From assembly GCA_002049455.2 (NCBI GenBank), contig KV918791.1, positions 62,001 through 126,000 of the forward strand: a stretch of 64,000 nt of DNA, in the 5' to 3' direction. The position numbers were made by a program, and so were the translations under genes. The DNA comes from Porphyra umbilicalis (lineage: Eukaryota > Rhodophyta > Bangiophyceae > Bangiales > Bangiaceae). The first letter of the stretch is position 1. Each line of letters begins with the position of its first letter. Below, piece after piece: positions 40,660 through 49,473 of the stretch. Under the pieces are notes generated by a model, which did not search any database, was not told the DNA's origin, and was given only the letters and a program-made list of their open reading frames with translations.

Positions 40660-40945
40660 GGGGTTGTATACACTGCTTGAGCGTGGTGTGCCGACCGACC
40701 ACTGGTGTGCCACAGGTCTATATAAGACCTGGACCCTGTGCGTGCCCGCTCAGTCGGGTTACGGACCGGACCCGCGTGTGACGCGCAGGGGTGTCCCCAG
40801 GCCGCACCCGCGGTGGCCGCGTGGAGGAGGGTCGGGACGTGGGGGGGTTGCGGACACTGCTTGAGCGCGGTGTGCCGACCGACCACTGGTGTGCCACAGG
40901 TCTATATAAGACCTGGACCCTGTGCGTGCCCGCTCAGACCCCCTG
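40660..40945 (+). promoter_or_regulatory. Duplicated promoter with palindromic TATA boxes
   Basis: Two 184-bp copies of a promoter-like block, each with TATATAA (40719-40725 and 40903-40909) inside the perfect inverted repeat CAGGTCTATATAAGACCTG, preceded by GACCACTGGTGTGCCA and followed by GACCCTGTGCGTGCCC. The second copy is about 120 bp upstream of ATG 41026. Confidence 0.75.
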
Positions 40946-41025
40946 GTGCCGCACCTGTCACACCCCGAGACGCCGTCGTGCTTCTCAACCCCCCCCCCCC
41001 TCAACCGTGCGACTCTGAGAGTGTC

Positions 41026-41847
41026 ATGGTGGCGTCTCTGGCTGGCGCGGCCGACGGGTCGGTGCCCCTGCCCCCCACTGTCTTGCGCGATGTGAAGGTC
41101 GGAAGCCTGCGCATTCCGGATCTGATGCCCCGCCGTCAGTCCAGCTCATTGGTTCGTGACATCCTGGCAACCATTTGGCGATATCGCACATTGCCAGAGG
41201 CGCATGCACCGATCTTGTGCCTCGACCGTGAGGACCCGTCCTTCATCATCCCTTGCGACGGCGGTCATCGCGTGAGCGCGATCCTTCAAGCGCTGCGGGA
41301 GGGTATCTTGGGTGCAGAGGACATCATTCGCGCCCTCGTCATTGTCGACCAAGATGAGCAGAGCGTTTCCCTCTGTGACTCCATGCGCGCCCTTCTGGCG
41401 ATGGAGTACAACCATCAAGGCCACAACATCGCACGCACGTCGGCGTACGACAGCATCACCACCAACCTCATGATCTTCCGAGCCTGGTCGGCGGAGACTG
41501 CCATTGAGCTCAGCATCAGCAGTGCAGCCGAGTATGCCGCTGGGTACACCACCAAGCAGCTGTACGTCTCTTGCAGGGAGCCGCCGAGGACATTTGCTGC
41601 TCGACGTAAGGCCGTTGAGACGCTGTTCAAGGCTGTCTTTACCTTTCTGGAGAGCCCCAGGGCGCTACAGTTTCGGGGAAAGACTCTAGAGGAGGGCCGC
41701 TTTGAGCCACCCACCTACCCTCACTACCGCTACAGTGTGACGGTGTTGGGCGCCCCAAGCCTGCGCAAGTCTCTCGCCCCTGAGTCGTCGGCCGACGAGC
41801 GGGACCAAGTTCGCTGCGTGCTGCTGCGCGTGTTTGAGGCGTGGTAA
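41026..41847 (+). CDS. ParB-like domain protein
   Basis: 273 codons from the first ATG after the duplicated TATA promoter. Residues 40-160 fit a ParB-like fold: a lead strand HAPILCLDRED, the IIPCDGGHRVSAILQAL box (D78, G79, G80, H81, R82) and a downstream LLAMEYNHQGHNIARTSAYD helix resembling the ParB N-E-x-R/H region. Residues 170-273 are an uncharacterised helical region. ParB-family modules bind DNA or nucleotide (CTPase or nuclease); no HTH is visible. The TAA at 41845 is followed in the same frame, nine bases later, by the ATG of the next gene, which is unusual for a eukaryote. Confidence 0.65.
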   Translation: MVASLAGAADGSVPLPPTVLRDVKVGSLRIPDLMPRRQSSSLVRDILATIWRYRTLPEAHAPILCLDREDPSFIIPCDGGHRVSAILQALREGILGAEDIIRALVIVDQDEQSVSLCDSMRALLAMEYNHQGHNIARTSAYDSITTNLMIFRAWSAETAIELSISSAAEYAAGYTTKQLYVSCREPPRTFAARRKAVETLFKAVFTFLESPRALQFRGKTLEEGRFEPPTYPHYRYSVTVLGAPSLRKSLAPESSADERDQVRCVLLRVFEAW

Positions 41848-41856
41848 GACGTGCAC

Positions 41857-44646
41857 ATGGGCATTGATGGCGACACGCCTCGACCCTGGGAGGGGGTCGA
41901 ACACCCCACCCTGACGGTCGCCCTAGGCAAGCGTATTGGCGACTCCTTTGCTCCCTTCGTGCGAGGCATGACGGAAGCTGCGGTGATCGCCGGGAGATCG
42001 CTGGAGGAGGTGTTGGCGCTCCATCCGGGGCCTACTGCCGATGTGCCGTACCCGTCGGTTGGGGACCGTTTGGTGTCCACGTTTCGCCACCTCGCTCCCC
42101 CGCCGTCATCTGTTGAGGAGGACAGTGACGGGCTGTTTCAGGCCCAAGGGAATGCCTTGCGCGCCGACCTTGTGGACGCGCTCCGGCAGGATTCCGAGCA
42201 CCCGCCCATTGTGCCGTGGGTCGTCCCTGGTCTGCCATGCGCCTCCGACGCAGACGCGGCCGACGAAGAGGATGCCAATGCGCCCGCGCTCGGCCCGGAA
42301 ATTGACCAGGTTCTTGCGCACCTTGATGGCGAGGACCCGCAGAGCTATATCGGCCTTTTTCAAGAGACGTCGTCAAGGCCACTACCTGTGGTTCGTGTAC
42401 CAACCGGGGACGAGCTTGCGTGTCGTGATCTTGAGGCTGCCGACCAGTGGGGTTTGGCGGATGCCGCTGGTGGCGACGGCCCGCGCGGTACCCCCCGCGT
42501 GTCTGACGGTGTCGCCTCTGGCGACGGTGATGGGGACGGGCCCGCAGGCACCACACCCCGTGCGGCTGACGGTGCGGCCTCTGGCGACGGTGGTGGGGAC
42601 GTTGGGGGCTCTGGTGGCGACGGCCCGCCCGTTACCCCCTGCGTGTCTGACGGTGCCGCCTCTGGCGACGGTGATGGGGACGGCACCCATGGCCGGATGG
42701 ACGCACACGGCCTGGACCCCACCGCTAACTCTCACGTGGACGACCGAGGCGGACGTGCCCGGGCAGGTTACGGTGCGAATGGTGGCGAGCCTCCCACGAC
42801 ACCCGCGACGGCGCTTGCCACGTCGGCCGCGGGGCGCGCGACTGTGTCGCCGGATGGCGCGTCGCCGCCGTCACGCGCTTCTCGACGTGCCTCTGCTCGC
42901 ACTCCGCCTGGTGCTGCTCAGCGAAAGAGGCGTCCACCAGTGTCTGGCAAAGGTGCGACTCGGCGCGGGCGGTCTCCCGAGGTTGTCGAAGTGACACCCG
43001 GCCGGGCGCGTTCCCCTCTTCGAAACGAACAAGCGGCGCGTGAGACCGGCTCGACCCGTGGCAGCCGAGCGACGGATGCCACTCTCCCGACGACACACAC
43101 GGGGGGTGTGCGGCACCGTCGCCCTCGAGGTGCGAGCGGTGTCCCTGTGCACGTGTACGCGCACCCCACGGCGAGCGCAGAGGACGCCAACTGGTTTCGC
43201 CGCGAGTGGGCCTGTGGTGCCAGCGCGGTTGCGTCCGCTGCCGAGCGCGGTGGTCCGTCGCTCATGGGTGTGCTGACAACTCCCGCTTTCAGTGTGCTCG
43301 TGCCGAAGAACCACCGTGCGAGGCTGGCCGTCCGTCGCCCGTTTTGGCTGGCCGTCGACGGGCGCGTCCGGACGTGGGGCCTGCTGCAGCGGATGCGACC
43401 GCTGACTGCCGTTGGCGAGCGCCCGGCGGAGCTCACACACGAACGCGTTGAGGGCGGGGTCGCGGCGGCCGCTTTTTTCAGTGCGAGCGCGACCCTGCTG
43501 TTCAGTCGAGGGTCGGTCACGCTGGACCACCTCGCAGACATGACGACCATGGGGGCCGTCGGACACGACCTCGCGGCTTCTCTGTGGACGTTGCTGGCTG
43601 GCGTGACGGCCAAGTCGGAGGGGGACGTCAAGGTGTTGACCGCCGCTTCTCGATCGGCGTCGGACCCCTTTGCCACCATGCACTACAGGCGCCGTGTGGC
43701 AGACAAGGACCGGCTTGCCGCCGCCAAGGTGGACGTCGTGATTGCGTGCATCTTTCACCACTTGACGGCGGCGTTCCGTGCCGCACACGAGCAGAAGGAC
43801 GCCCCACCCGTGGTCGAAGGACGCCGCGTCGAGTCCGGGGGTTGTCACGTGCGAGTGACGGCCTCTCACGCGGTTCGCAGTCCGTTCTTCCACTATGGGG
43901 AGCCGGACCCGATCGTGGCGCCAGAGTTTTCGACCGTACGAGCAGACGGCAACTTTGTGGCGCTCGTCACGGCGACCAACGCGCATGTCATTGAGTGGGG
44001 GTCGTCGTCTACACCTGCGGTCCTGCCCCCCTTCTCCGTCACGTTCATCCTCCAGGACCTCCACCACGCGTACGCCAGTCGGGAGGTCGTGGCGCTCGTC
44101 GCGGTCATGTACGCGGGGGTCGAAGCCGACGACGTGGTCACCATGGTCTTGCGGCGTACGCATCCCAACCTACCAGACGCGCCTCCGCTGCGAGGCGGAG
44201 CCTGCGCTATGTACGAGCTGCACCCGGCACAGGGAGGCATTCGTGGCCATCGGGTTGCGGACGGGGTCAGCGGCTCGCAGCGTCCCCCGGGCATGACGAC
44301 TGCCATGGAGGCGCTGACAGCGGCGGCCCAGGCGCACGTCAGCCTGCGGGCGTTTGACCCTGGGGAGTTGGAAGCGACCACCGCCCGCGTCGTGTCCTCC
44401 CCCAAGCCGGCGCGGCCGACGCTGCGTGCCCACACGGCGTTAGCTGGGATGACCGCACCGCCCCGCGACGCGACATTTTCGAGGATGGTCCGGCTACTCT
44501 CATCCGAAGCGCAGCCGTCGTCCGACTCGGACGGGCAACGTGCGGCGAGCGCCAAGGATGCGGATTACGAGGCCGGGGGCTCCCCCTCGGGATCCTCCTC
44601 CAGCACCTCCTCATCAGACGACTCAGAGGGCTCCACATCTGGGTAG
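41857..44646 (+). CDS. Large hypothetical protein with acidic repeat linker
   Basis: 929 codons from ATG 41857 (MGIDGDTPRPWEG). Residues 1-200 look folded. 205-275 contain degenerate repeats (VSDGVASGDGDGDG). 275-440 are basic and disordered (RKRRPPVSGKGATRRGRSP). 440-800 form a second folded region (VPVHVYAHP, NWFRREWACG, RRPFWLAVDGRVRTWGLLQRM, VTLDHLADMTTMGAVGHDL, VVALVAVMYAGVEADDVV). The tail is serine/aspartate-rich (SSSSTSSSDDSEG). No family is recognised. It follows the ParB-like gene in phase, separated only by TAA and eight bases, so the two may be read as one unit or expressed by reinitiation. Codons are strongly G/C-ended, supporting real coding. Confidence 0.7.
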   Translation: MGIDGDTPRPWEGVEHPTLTVALGKRIGDSFAPFVRGMTEAAVIAGRSLEEVLALHPGPTADVPYPSVGDRLVSTFRHLAPPPSSVEEDSDGLFQAQGNALRADLVDALRQDSEHPPIVPWVVPGLPCASDADAADEEDANAPALGPEIDQVLAHLDGEDPQSYIGLFQETSSRPLPVVRVPTGDELACRDLEAADQWGLADAAGGDGPRGTPRVSDGVASGDGDGDGPAGTTPRAADGAASGDGGGDVGGSGGDGPPVTPCVSDGAASGDGDGDGTHGRMDAHGLDPTANSHVDDRGGRARAGYGANGGEPPTTPATALATSAAGRATVSPDGASPPSRASRRASARTPPGAAQRKRRPPVSGKGATRRGRSPEVVEVTPGRARSPLRNEQAARETGSTRGSRATDATLPTTHTGGVRHRRPRGASGVPVHVYAHPTASAEDANWFRREWACGASAVASAAERGGPSLMGVLTTPAFSVLVPKNHRARLAVRRPFWLAVDGRVRTWGLLQRMRPLTAVGERPAELTHERVEGGVAAAAFFSASATLLFSRGSVTLDHLADMTTMGAVGHDLAASLWTLLAGVTAKSEGDVKVLTAASRSASDPFATMHYRRRVADKDRLAAAKVDVVIACIFHHLTAAFRAAHEQKDAPPVVEGRRVESGGCHVRVTASHAVRSPFFHYGEPDPIVAPEFSTVRADGNFVALVTATNAHVIEWGSSSTPAVLPPFSVTFILQDLHHAYASREVVALVAVMYAGVEADDVVTMVLRRTHPNLPDAPPLRGGACAMYELHPAQGGIRGHRVADGVSGSQRPPGMTTAMEALTAAAQAHVSLRAFDPGELEATTARVVSSPKPARPTLRAHTALAGMTAPPRDATFSRMVRLLSSEAQPSSDSDGQRAASAKDADYEAGGSPSGSSSSTSSSDDSEGSTSG

Positions 44647-45118
44647 AGCACAGAGGGCAGTTTCACCGACGCGTCGACGGCCTGACTCATACAATATCGG
44701 TAGTGTGCGCTTGTGTGTTCGTGGTCTGTTTTTTTGTGACCCCACTTCACCGTTGCTGCTCGTGTGTCAGTGGTGCTCCACTGTTTGCGCTTCGCGTGTG
44801 ATGCCAAAAGACTGTCGATTTTAGGGTGGGTAGAACACCGGCCACCGTTGGCCCTGCCAATATGCTTTTCACAATTGCAGCTCCCGTCCCTTCCGTCCTG
44901 CCTGTCAATCCGGCACGTGGCGCCGTCGGTCGCCGGCGGTGCCTATAAGAAAGGCTCGACAAAGCACGGCGGTGGTGGCCGTGCACGTTCCGTTGTCGCC
45001 GGCACCCGCGGGCAGTGCACTCCCGCGACGCGGTGAGCAGAGGAGACGCCCGCCGCAGCACGTTGGTGCCCGAGCGTCGAGTGCGCGTGCCGGCCCGTCG
45101 TTGCCGTTGGTTGCCGCC
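44647..45118 (+). other. Intergenic region with promoter of the Ulp1-like gene
   Basis: TATAAG at 44944-44949 inside GCCTATAAGAAAGGC, 170 bp upstream of ATG 45119. No gene is in between. Confidence 0.5.
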
Positions 45119-46036
45119 ATGCCGCGCGCTCCTGATAAGATCGTTCTTTGGCCACGTCACTCCGTGCCGCGCTCTATCATCAATGGTGTCCTTCTCGGCC
45201 GTGACTTTACCGACGACATTGTCAATGCACTACTCACCGCGCTCCTGACCCTCTCCGCCGACATGGCCACCTCGTCCGCGACGTGGATTGTGGACAGCGC
45301 CGTCGTCAAGCGCATGCTCGGCGGAGAGAGCGGCGAGCGACAGACGGGCTCGCGTGCCCCGTCCGTGAGCCAGTGGGCCGCAGATCCGTGGCACCTGTTT
45401 TGCACCAACTTACACCAGCTCCTGCGCCGCGACACATTCGACCAATCACACATCCTACTGCCAGTCGTCATGGAGGATCACTGGTTCCTTTTGGTCGTCG
45501 TCAACCCACCTGCGCTGCTCCCTGTGCTTCACACGGCGGTGGCGGAGAGCACCCACGAAAGTGGCCGCAAGGCAGCGTGGGCGCCGCCACCGACGTCCCC
45601 GCCCGTTCCCGACGCACCGTGTCACTTCCTCGTCTTCAACTCGTTTCGCTCGCTGTGGGACCACGAGCGCTACGTCGTTGCCGTTGTGCGCTCCTGGATT
45701 CTCGACATGTTTCGCGTGCACAAGGCGGTCGCCGCTGGCGATCGACAGCACCTGGTCGAGACCCTTGTCAGTGGCACGCCCGTGCACAGCATCACCGTCG
45801 GGCCGCAAACCCACGGCAACTTGTGCGGTGCCTTTGTACCGGCCGCTGCGGACGCGTACCTCCGAGAGTCGGACGTCGGCCGGTCTCGGTTGTGGTTCGA
45901 ATGTTGTGGCCCGGACCAAGAGGAGCAGTATTGGGTCGGTCCCACTTCCGGTGACTTCTGGCAACAGTTCCTCCGCTCGTGGCGCAATGGCATTCTCGAC
46001 TGGGATGAGTCTGTGGCCAAGTCCCGAGTTCGGTGA
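45119..46036 (+). CDS. Ulp1-like (C48 family) cysteine peptidase
   Basis: 305 codons from an ATG in a strong GCCGCCATG context. The C48 boxes are in order: HILLPVVMEDHWFLLVVVNP with H121-W122; HFLVFNSF, where the usual Asp is N174; VGPQTHGNLCGAFV with oxyanion Gln230 and nucleophile Cys236. Cys, His and Gln are present; the third triad residue is Asn, which may lower activity. The family cleaves SUMO-like or ubiquitin-like modifiers, and such genes are often carried by DNA transposons. The N-terminal 100 residues (a NALLTALLTL helix and WIVDSAVVKRML) match the substrate-side half of the fold. TATA box about 170 bp upstream. Confidence 0.8.
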   Translation: MPRAPDKIVLWPRHSVPRSIINGVLLGRDFTDDIVNALLTALLTLSADMATSSATWIVDSAVVKRMLGGESGERQTGSRAPSVSQWAADPWHLFCTNLHQLLRRDTFDQSHILLPVVMEDHWFLLVVVNPPALLPVLHTAVAESTHESGRKAAWAPPPTSPPVPDAPCHFLVFNSFRSLWDHERYVVAVVRSWILDMFRVHKAVAAGDRQHLVETLVSGTPVHSITVGPQTHGNLCGAFVPAAADAYLRESDVGRSRLWFECCGPDQEEQYWVGPTSGDFWQQFLRSWRNGILDWDESVAKSRVR

Positions 46037-46239
46037 CCCGTGCGTGACGCGCGTGCGTGCCGTCGAGGCAGGGGGCCCCGAGTGCAACCGACAGACAGGG
46101 CGTGTGGTGGCACGTGGCGGGAGTGTTGGTTGACCAATTGCGACGGGTTTTGTAGATTTGATCACCGCCGCACACGACCGGTCGGCGGCCGTGCGCGGCG
46201 GCCCCCTTTTTTCTTGTCTCGACGCCTCCTGGCGGTGTG

Positions 46240-46247
46240 CATAAGAG
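46240..46247 (+). promoter_or_regulatory. TATA-like box CATAAGAG
   Basis: CATAAGAG about 155 bp upstream of ATG 46402, spaced like the TATA box of the preceding gene. Confidence 0.4.
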
Positions 46248-46401
46248 GGTCCTCTGCCCAGTCTGCAGACCACCCCCCCGGCGCCGTGTGCGCGCTTCGT
46301 CTGCTCAGCGCTCGTCGGTGGCCCGACCGGCCTGCGGGACCGCTTGCACCCACCAACAACACCGCGGGGCGACGCGCGCGTGCGTCGTTCCCACCCCACT
46401 A

Positions 46402-46872
46402 ATGACCCGCGAGGCCGTGGAGGCGCAAGCGCTGGTGATGCTCTCCCTCCTGGCCGTGACCCCGCGTGAACTCGGTGGCACCCTGGACGACGACCCGGGT
46501 GTGGTTGACGGTGCGGAACGCTCGGCGTCTGCCGGTGCCCCTGCACACGCACTGCGATCCGACGCATCCGCGACTGGTGTCGGCCGCGAGCGCCCACGTG
46601 CATCAGACGGAGCTGTCGCATCAGACGGTGCTGCCGACTCTGCGACCAAGCGCCACCGCCGCGCATCCGTTGCCGGCGTCGGCAACGAGCGCACACGTGC
46701 TGCCTTCGCGGCTTGCGCGCCGCCCGCGGCATCAGTCGGTGCTGCGGACTCTGCGACCAAGCTCAATCGCCGCGCACCTGTTGCCGACGCCGAGGTTGCG
46801 ACTAAGACCGCCTCCCTCATGACGGTCGGTCGGAATCGTCCATCGCCGCCTGCGTCTCCGGGAACTCGATAG
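46402..46872 (+). CDS. Small disordered hypothetical protein
   Basis: 156 codons from ATG 46402 (MTREAVEAQALVMLSLLAVTPRELGG). A short helical N-terminus is followed by two imperfect repeats (SDGAADSATKRHRRASVAGVG and SVGAADSATKLNRRAPVADAE), basic and alanine-rich, suggesting a nuclear disordered protein. No family is recognised. The frame stays open after the TAG for another 130 codons into array 4, probably by chance. Confidence 0.5.
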   Translation: MTREAVEAQALVMLSLLAVTPRELGGTLDDDPGVVDGAERSASAGAPAHALRSDASATGVGRERPRASDGAVASDGAADSATKRHRRASVAGVGNERTRAAFAACAPPAASVGAADSATKLNRRAPVADAEVATKTASLMTVGRNRPSPPASPGTR

Positions 46873-47149
46873 TTGCGACCGTGTTGGCCGCGACCTTGCA
46901 AGCAAGCCGGTGTGGACCACACGATCACTTGCCGAGGTGTCTTTTTCGGTGGGGGAGTCGCGCCTCACCAGCGCCTCGGCGGGTTGTGTCGCGTGGGGGA
47001 AGCAACACCGTGGGGACAGCGTCTGTCTCTGACCGTCGAGTGGGCCTGGTTCTCTGACGGGCTTTTCAATGTTTTTCGTCACCCGACTCAGTCCTTTCCG
47101 CTGCGTCTGCACAGCCCTGCGGCGCGTAGCTGTTCCCATGGTGCGCAGG

Positions 47150-47972
47150 CTTGGTTGAGTTTTGAAAACGTCGCCCCCCAGGCTACCGTAAAACCTCAGA
47201 GATTGCCAGAGTCAACTCTGGCAGGTTTTCCATTGGATTGTGGTGCAGGGCCCCACTGTCCGTAGGTGCGCGGCAGACGCCCCAGAGTGGCCGTCCGAGG
47301 TGGGGGGGGCCGTTTTTCTTGTGGAAACCCTCGTCTGGAGATTGGGGTCGACTGTTGGAGACGTCGCCCCCCAGGCTACCGTAAAACCTCAGAGATTGCC
47401 AGAGTCAACTCTGGCAGGTTTTCCATTGGATTGTGGTGCAGGGCCCCACTGTCCGTAGGTGCGCGGCAGACGCCCCAGACTGGCCGTCCGAGGTGGGAGG
47501 GGCCGTTTTTCTTGTGGAAACCCTCGTCTGGAGATTGGGGTCGACTTTTGGAGACGTCGCCCCCCAGGCTACCGTAAAACCTCAGAGATTGCCAGAGTCA
47601 ACTCTGGCAGGTCTTCCATTGGATTGTGGTGCAGGGCCCCACTGTCCGTGGTTGCGCGGCAGACGCCCCAGACTGGCCGTCCGAGGTGGGAGGGGCCGTT
47701 TTTCTTGTGGAAACCCTCGTCTGGAGATTGGGGTCGACTGTTGGAGACGTCGCCCCCCAGGCTACCGTAAAACCTCAGAGATTGCCAGAGTCAACTCTGG
47801 CAGGTTCTCCATTGGATTGTGGTGCAGGGCCCCACTGTCCGTGGGTGCGCGGCAGACGCCCCAGAGTGGCCGTCCGAGGTGGGGGGGGTCGTTTTTCTTG
47901 TGGAAACCCTCGTCTGGAGATTGGGGTCGACTTTTGGAGACGTCGCCCCCCAGGCGACGTCTCCAAAAGTCG
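47150..47972 (+). repeat. Tandem array 4, 193-bp units, ending in a perfect inverted repeat
   Basis: Four units with the 18-bp palindrome GCCAGAGTCAACTCTGGC, then AGGTTTTCCATTGGATTGTGG, CAGGGCCCCACTGTCCGT and GGAAACCCTCGTCTGGAGA. The array is cut short inside a fifth unit. At 47928-47972 the unit sequence CGACTTTTGGAGACGTCGCC faces its exact reverse complement across a 5-bp spacer. Confidence 0.9.
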
Positions 47973-48169
47973 TCCCCAGCACCCGCGCTGTTGGATGCAC
48001 GACGGTGTCGCACTTGGGACGGCCCACGTGTTCTCTGGTGGGAGCGGTGCCGCCGGCGGCCGCCAACCTGCACGGCTACTTGAGCGACATGCACGCGTCT
48101 GGACGGGCGCGTGTGCGCGCGCGCTGCCACTGCGTCTGAACGGTGGCGGCCTGTGCGCCCCCGCGCGTC

Positions 48170-48177
48170 TACTTAAA
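48170..48177 (+). promoter_or_regulatory. TATA-like box of the LRR gene
   Basis: TACTTAAA in a GC-rich region, 246 bp before ATG 48416 and 172 bp before the in-phase ATG at 48342. Confidence 0.4.
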
Positions 48178-48341
48178 CGGCGTCGGCACGTCCCGTGGTG
48201 GGTCGCCCGCCGCCCGTTGCGCGTGTGGTCGCGCGTCGGCCGCACTCGGCGTGTGTGTGCTGCTCGCGGCCGACCCGTCTGGCGTCGCGCGCCCCCCAGA
48301 TCGTGCGGACGCGGTCACGGCCGACGCCTCTGCCCGTGCGA

Positions 48342-48403
48342 TGGATGCCGACGATGTCGCCGGCACGGTGGTCCAACAGATTCGTGAGCACAAAACAACG
48401 TGA
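48342..48403 (+). CDS. Short in-phase ORF before the LRR gene
   Basis: 20 codons (MDADDVAGTVVQQIREHKTT) end at TGA 48401-48403. The LRR protein starts four codons later in the same frame, and the two read as one helix (VVQQIREHKTT / IISHMGIKEASDVRAEVAEAIKQLL). It may be a uORF, or the true N-terminus interrupted by a stop. Confidence 0.45.
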
Positions 48404-48415
48404 ATCATCTCCCAC

Positions 48416-49156
48416 ATGGGGATTAAGGAGGCGTCTGACGTGCGGGCCGAGGTGGCGGAGGCCATCAAGCAGCTGTTGCAGTCGACGGGCGCGCCCGTGT
48501 GGGGCGTCTTTGCGCACCACAACGGCATCCGAGATGTCGGCTGGCTGACAATGGAAGCGCAGTGGCGTGTGCGCGTCTTGGACGTTTCCCACCACCCATT
48601 GGACGACTTCCCCACGGCCGTGCTGGCTGCGCTCGGGCCCACGCTCGAGCATGCGCGGCTGAGCCACTGCGGGCTGACGGTCGCGACTATGCCGACAGTG
48701 CCCCTGAAGCAACTGACTGTCCTCAACCTGTCCAACAACCGGCTGCAAGGGTGGCCCGCGGCTCTGACACGCAGGGGCGTGCCGAGCCTGGTAGCGTTGG
48801 ATCTGTCCAACAACGTGCTCACCACCGTCGCCACCGTTTCGGCTGTGCCGTCGACCGTTCAGGACATCGACGTGCGCCACAACCCGGCTGGCGAGGACCC
48901 CGCCTGGGCGGCTGCGGCCACTGCACGCCGTTGGCACACTGGTCCGACGCGTCGACCGACACCGCCACGGCCGCCCCTGCAGTCGCTCCAGGACCTGCCG
49001 CCGGTGCCTCGTCGGATAGATGCGGACCAGGCGTCGCCCGCTGACGACGTCGGCGGGAACGCGACGGTAGCGGCAGCCGACGCGGGCGATGCAAAGAACG
49101 CGACGCGCGCGCGCGACGCCGCGAGCGCAAACGGTGCGGCGCCCGACGCGCACTAG
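48416..49156 (+). CDS. Leucine-rich-repeat protein
   Basis: 246 codons from ATG 48416. Residues 45-150 contain four to five LRRs of the LxxLxLSNNxL type, clearest at LKQLTVLNLSNNRLQGWP and LVALDLSNNVLTTV, with less regular units before (VRVLDVSHHPLDDFP, LEHARLSHCGLTV). The C-terminal 85 residues are proline/alanine-rich and disordered. LRRs are protein-binding scaffolds; no catalytic domain is seen. It lies downstream of array 4. Confidence 0.8.
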   Translation: MGIKEASDVRAEVAEAIKQLLQSTGAPVWGVFAHHNGIRDVGWLTMEAQWRVRVLDVSHHPLDDFPTAVLAALGPTLEHARLSHCGLTVATMPTVPLKQLTVLNLSNNRLQGWPAALTRRGVPSLVALDLSNNVLTTVATVSAVPSTVQDIDVRHNPAGEDPAWAAAATARRWHTGPTRRPTPPRPPLQSLQDLPPVPRRIDADQASPADDVGGNATVAAADAGDAKNATRARDAASANGAAPDAH

Positions 49157-49473
49157 GCGGCGGACGGCAAGTCGGCCCGCTCCACCATTGTGCGTAGCAG
49201 TCCCTTGAAGTACACTTGGGACCAAGTACCATCAGAGTAGTTTGGCGGTTTGCGTTGCACTGGGATGTACTCGAAAAGGTCGCTCGGCTTTTGCCTCCAT
49301 GACAACGTGTGCTTGCCCTTGAACCCCGTCAGAGTGAGAAGCGGTTGGTTGGAGAAACAAAATTCATTACACGCTGACCCACCAAAGGCGGCAGTTGCAG
49401 AGTGGTGGCAATAACCATGTAGCAAACGTGGACCAATGGAATCACGGAATGCAAAAAGATTTCCGATCGACAT
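49156..49473 (-). CDS. Hypothetical fragment (weak)
   Basis: 106 codons from ATG 49473 (MSIGNLFAFRDSIGPRLLHGYCHH). It reads like a globular protein (FGGSACNEFCFSNQPLLTLTGF, FEYIPVQRKPPN) with codon use unlike the GC-rich neighbours and more like the 4.8-7.8 kb gene. No family is recognised. It ends tail-to-tail with the LRR gene and is downstream of the minus-strand TATA array, so it could be a small real gene or an old exon. Confidence 0.35.

Noticed and set aside
39712-40680. Long ORFs on both strands in array 3 (255, 273 and 245 codons)
   Set aside because: They consist of the 195-bp unit (65 codons) repeated; no codon bias or domain.
42871-44163. 430-codon minus-strand ORF opposite the large hypothetical gene
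   Set aside because: Mirror of the G/C-rich plus-strand gene, without domain.
47240-48387. ORFs of 216-253 codons through array 4
   Set aside because: Repeat-derived, with several frames equally open.
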